Source: Acidimicrobiia bacterium
GTDB taxonomy: Bacteria; Actinomycetota; Acidimicrobiia; Spongiisociales; SHLN01
NCBI GenBank assembly: GCA_013043085.1
Contig: JABDOU010000320.1
Span: 1-7,933 of the forward strand
Length of the DNA: 7,933 nt
Direction of reading: 5' to 3'
The stretch's first letter is position 1. Each line of letters opens with the position of its first letter. Of this stretch, positions 5,780-7,933 are shown one piece after another. The notes beneath the pieces are model-generated. The model ran no database searches. It was not told the origin of the DNA and was given only the letters and a program-made list of their open reading frames with translations. Made by a program: the position numbers and the translations under genes.

Positions 5780-5859
5780 GTGCGCGGTTTTTCTGGAAAA
5801 CGGTGCTCCATCCGGGGGCCCGTCACATCCCTTGAGGTCGAATGATTGACGGGCTGTGA
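5780..5859 (+). other. Two tiny overlapping leader ORFs, speculative
   Basis: GTG 5780 opens a 21-codon frame ending TGA 5843-5845. ATG 5842 overlaps that stop as ATGA and reads MIDGL then TGA 5857-5859; GAGG at 5834-5837 lies 4 bases ahead of it. That stop in turn overlaps GTG 5856, the first start of the frame that runs into rpsL. The chain of overlaps is seen directly. Translation is unproven, and frames this short arise easily by chance. Confidence 0.25.
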
Positions 5860-5876
5860 GCACATTCACGAAGACA

Positions 5877-5901
5877 GTTTTTTCAAAAAGTTTTTCAAAA
5901 A
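5877..5901 (+). repeat. AT-rich imperfect tandem repeat before rpsL
   Basis: GTTTTTTCAAAAA (5877-5889) is followed directly by GTTTTTCAAAAA (5890-5901), identical but for one T. The block is strikingly AT-rich for this window. It ends 26 bases before the rpsL start and would form weakly structured or alternating U/A RNA near the ribosome binding region. Confidence 0.7.
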
Positions 5902-5914
5902 CACGAACAGACCG

Positions 5915-5921
5915 AAAAGAG
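5915..5921 (+). promoter_or_regulatory. Weak ribosome binding site of rpsL
   Basis: AAAAGAG lies 6 bases ahead of GTG 5928. It is a poor Shine-Dalgarno match, but it sits in an A-rich, weakly structured stretch and at the right distance, which supports GTG 5928 as the start. Confidence 0.4.
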
Positions 5922-5927
5922 CAACGG

Positions 5928-6296
5928 GTGCCAACCATCCAACAACTCGTCCGTTCAGGGCGCAGCAAGAAGTCGAAGAAGGAAAAGACCCCCGGTCTGG
6001 CGGGATCGCCACAGCGCCGAGGTGTGTGCACCCGCGTCTATACCGCAACGCCCAAAAAGCCGAACTCCGCTCTTCGTAAGGTTTGCCGTGTTCGGCTCAC
6101 ATCCGGAATCGAGGTGACCGCCTACATTCCCGGTGAGGGCCACAATCTTCAGGAACACAGCATCGTGCTCGTGCGCGGCGGTCGTGTCAAGGATCTGCCG
6201 GGAGTTCGTTACAAGGTGATTCGGGGCGCGCTTGATGCTGCCGGTGTCGCCGCCCGCGAACAAAGCCGCTCCCGCTACGGATCGAAGAAGGGCTAG
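5928..6296 (+). CDS. rpsL: 30S ribosomal protein S12 (uS12)
   Basis: This is the 122-residue S12 protein of the small subunit decoding centre. The N-terminus PTIQQLVR directly after the GTG start is the conserved beginning of bacterial S12, so GTG 5928 is chosen. The frame is open back to GTG 5856, which would add 24 unconserved residues. Conserved segments include GSPQRRGVC (26-34), TPKKPNSALRK (41-51), PGEGHNLQEHS (68-78) and GRVKDLPGVRY (85-95). Counting Met as 1, Lys43, Lys88, Asp89 and Pro91 are all wild type. These are the sites where changes give streptomycin resistance or dependence in other bacteria, and Asp89 is the residue methylthiolated in E. coli. The C-terminus is slightly shorter than in many relatives. 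It is the first gene of the str operon, two bases before rpsG, and probably expressed from the promoter at 5517-5546 through a long leader. Confidence 0.97.
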   Translation: MPTIQQLVRSGRSKKSKKEKTPGLAGSPQRRGVCTRVYTATPKKPNSALRKVCRVRLTSGIEVTAYIPGEGHNLQEHSIVLVRGGRVKDLPGVRYKVIRGALDAAGVAAREQSRSRYGSKKG

Positions 6297-6298
6297 TC

Positions 6299-6766
6299 AT
6301 GCGTCGTTCAGCAGCCGAAGTCCGTCGCGTCGACCCCGATCCGGTATACCGCAGCGTGCTCGTGACCCAGGTGATCAACAAGGTTTTGCAGAAAGGCAAG
6401 AAAGCCGGCGCAAAGAGAATCGTCTACGAGGCCCTCGAGCTCGTCGAGAAACGCGCAAACGACGATCCGACGGTCGTACTCAAGCGAGCCATCGACAATC
6501 TGCGTCCTTCGGTCGAGGTGCGGTCCCGGCGGGTTGGTGGATCGTCCTACCAGGTGCCTGTCGAGGTTCGGCCCCGTCGTCAGACGACCCTGGCGGTTCG
6601 CTGGCTGGTCGACTACGCACGCCGCCGGCGTGAGCGCTCAATGGTCGAACGTCTCGCAAACGAAATCCTCGATGCATCCAATAACACGGGATCAGCGGTG
6701 AAGCGCCGGGAAGATATTCACAAGATGGCAGAGTCCAACAAGGCCTTTGCCCATTACCGCTGGTAG
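6299..6766 (+). CDS. rpsG: 30S ribosomal protein S7 (uS7)
   Basis: This 155-residue protein nucleates assembly of the 16S rRNA 3' domain and lies near the E site. The S7 signature region is clear at about residues 13-46, with DPDPVYRSVLV and INKVLQKGKKAGAKRIVYEAL. The beta-hairpin that contacts tRNA follows at about 74-91 (VRSRRVGGSSYQVPVEVRP). The conserved helical part RWLVDYAR is at 101-108, and the classic ending FAHYRW closes the protein. The length is normal. ATG 6299 lies two bases after the rpsL stop, with GAAGAAGGG spaced 6 bases as ribosome binding site inside the end of rpsL, so translation is probably coupled. In E. coli S7 represses the operon by binding a roughly 100-base rpsL-rpsG spacer. 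No such spacer exists here, so any S7 feedback must use another site. Confidence 0.98.
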   Translation: MRRSAAEVRRVDPDPVYRSVLVTQVINKVLQKGKKAGAKRIVYEALELVEKRANDDPTVVLKRAIDNLRPSVEVRSRRVGGSSYQVPVEVRPRRQTTLAVRWLVDYARRRRERSMVERLANEILDASNNTGSAVKRREDIHKMAESNKAFAHYRW

Positions 6767-6771
6767 GAATC

Positions 6772-7933
6772 ATGGGTAAACGAGAACATCCACTCAAGTC
6801 AATTCGCAATATCGGCATCATGGCTCACATCGATGCCGGCAAGACGACGACCACCGAACGAATCCTGTTTTACACGGGCAAGTCGTACAAAATCGGCGAA
6901 GTTCATGATGGCGCGGCGGTTATGGACTGGATGCAACAGGAGCAGGAGCGCGGGATCACGATCACGAGCGCTGCCACCACCTGTAGCTGGAACAATCATT
7001 GGATCAACATCATCGATACGCCGGGTCACGTGGATTTCACGGCCGAGGTCGAACGATCCCTCCGCGTCCTCGACGGCGCCGTCGCGGTATTTGACGCTGT
7101 ATCAGGCGTCGAGCCACAGTCCGAGACCGTATGGCGCCAGGCCAACAAGTACAAGGTTCCCCGGATCTGTTTCATCAACAAGATGGATCGCATCGGCGCC
7201 GATTTCTACGCGAGCGTCGAATCGATTGTCGATCGCCTCGATGGCAATCCGATCCGCCTGCATGTACCGATCGGATCTGAAGGGGGCTTCCGAGGAGTCG
7301 TCGACCTGGTTTCGATGAAAGCTCTGCAATGGGAAGGCGACGAGCCAAGCGAACCGACGTTGGGTGAGATTCCCGAGGAGTTGCTCGAAAAGGCCAAGGC
7401 CGAGCGGGCCGAGTTGGTTGAGGCTGTCGCCGAAACGAGCGAGGAGTTGCTCGACAAGTATCTCGAAAACGGCGATCTGACCGAAGCCGAGCTGAAGCAG
7501 GGCATCCGCGCAGGGACCTTGTCGCTTGCGTTTACGCCGGTTCTGGCGGGCACCGCTTTCAAGAACAAGGGCGTTCAGCCTCTCCTCGACGCAGTCGTCG
7601 ACTATCTACCGTCGCCGCTCGATCTCCCTCCGACAGTCGGGTTCAAGCCGGGCAAACCGGAGGAAACCATGGAGCGTAAGGTCTCTGATGATGAGCCCTT
7701 CTCGGCCCTCGCCTTCAAACTGATGAGCGATCCTCACGTTGGCAAGCTGACCTATTTCCGGGTCTATTCGGGTATCGCACCCAAGGGCGCATCGGTCGTA
7801 AACGCAACACGGGGAAAGAAGGAGCGTCTCGGACGTCTCCTGCGGATGCACGCCAACCATCAGGAGGACATAAACGAGGTCGCCACCGGAGACATTGTTG
7901 CCGTGATCGGCCTCAAAGACACCCGCACCGGCG
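6772..7933 (+). CDS. fusA: Elongation factor G, N-terminal 387 codons
   Basis: EF-G is the GTPase that drives tRNA and mRNA translocation and, with RRF, ribosome recycling. The window holds the G domain and much of domain II; the usual length is about 700 residues. GTPase motifs are intact: G1 AHIDAGKTT (18-26), G2 RGITIT (60-65), G3 DTPGH (82-86), G4 NKMD (136-139) and G5-type GTAFKNKG (260-267). The G' insert lies between G4 and G5, at about 160-255. Domain II begins around residue 290; FSALAFKLMSDPHVGKLTY is typical of it. ATG 6772 lies 5 bases after the rpsG stop. AGGA overlapping that stop is only 3 bases from the ATG, a tight spacing. The context right behind rpsL and rpsG marks it as the main EF-G rather than a paralogue, and a tuf gene would be expected next. 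The gene is cut by the window, not broken. Confidence 0.98.
   Translation, partial: MGKREHPLKSIRNIGIMAHIDAGKTTTTERILFYTGKSYKIGEVHDGAAVMDWMQQEQERGITITSAATTCSWNNHWINIIDTPGHVDFTAEVERSLRVLDGAVAVFDAVSGVEPQSETVWRQANKYKVPRICFINKMDRIGADFYASVESIVDRLDGNPIRLHVPIGSEGGFRGVVDLVSMKALQWEGDEPSEPTLGEIPEELLEKAKAERAELVEAVAETSEELLDKYLENGDLTEAELKQGIRAGTLSLAFTPVLAGTAFKNKGVQPLLDAVVDYLPSPLDLPPTVGFKPGKPEETMERKVSDDEPFSALAFKLMSDPHVGKLTYFRVYSGIAPKGASVVNATRGKKERLGRLLRMHANHQEDINEVATGDIVAVIGLKDTRTG

Larger units (their letters stand above)
5503..5927 (+). other. Long gene-free stretch and leader region upstream of rpsL
   Basis: About 425 bases separate the transporter stop from the rpsL start, and no convincing large gene is present. 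In order the stretch holds a predicted promoter (5517-5546), a near-palindrome at the expected RNA 5' end (5556-5569) and a hairpin (5593-5620). These are followed by a bulged hairpin (5631-5666), repeated GGCATC motifs that could pair with GATGC, and two repeated TTTTTCTG motifs (5773-5780 and 5788-5795). Two tiny overlapping ORFs (5780-5859) and an AT-rich tandem repeat (5877-5901) complete it. No intrinsic terminator is seen after the transporter gene, so some read-through into rpsL is possible. Long regulatory leaders are common for ribosomal protein operons; that this is one is inferred. Confidence 0.6.

Noticed and set aside
5616..5849. Open frame of 77 codons in the rpsL leader
   Set aside because: It begins at a GTG inside hairpin 1 without a ribosome binding site, and the composition looks like random translation of a structured leader.
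5846..5874. TTGACG at 5846-5851 as a second rpsL promoter
   Set aside because: No acceptable -10 box lies 16-18 bases downstream.
5503..5927. tRNA, antitermination boxA or CRISPR-like repeats in the gene-free stretch
   Set aside because: A GGTTCG sequence at 5635-5640 recalled a tRNA T-loop, but no cloverleaf or acceptor stem can be formed; no boxA-like motif or regularly spaced repeats were found.

Overview
The window looks like a chromosomal piece of a GC-rich bacterium, most likely an actinobacterium. The S12, S7 and EF-G sequences are of ordinary bacterial type, and S12 resembles actinobacterial homologues. GTG starts are used and almost everything is coding. The exact lineage cannot be fixed by eye; a deep actinobacterial branch such as Acidimicrobiia is only a guess.

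Left half, minus strand (3537 down to 1): a tightly packed operon. It starts with a DrrA-type ABC ATPase and an ABC-2 (DrrB-type) permease, which together form a small exporter. Next come an unrecognised 145-residue soluble protein and a 350-residue Sel1/TPR-like repeat protein. After a 52-base gap there is the N-terminus of a lipoprotein with a Thr/Ser-rich stalk, cut by the window edge. The first four genes are joined by 4-base start/stop overlaps, so they are probably translated as a coupled unit. A plausible promoter sits in the 120-base divergent gap at 3538-3657.

Middle, plus strand (3658-5502): a complete MsbA/LmrA-type half transporter, with an ABC membrane domain fused to a nucleotide-binding domain. 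All catalytic motifs are intact. It is divergent from the first exporter.

Right part, plus strand (5503 to the end): the str operon, rpsL (S12), rpsG (S7) and the first 387 codons of fusA (EF-G). It is preceded by about 425 bases without a convincing large gene. That stretch holds a good promoter (TTGCCC, 18 bases, TATACT), two strong potential RNA hairpins, alternative pairing segments, a chain of two tiny overlapping ORFs and an AT-rich tandem repeat just ahead of the rpsL start. This structured leader and the two uncharacterised exporter-linked genes are the least ordinary parts of the window. I see no mobile element, CRISPR array, tRNA or rRNA.
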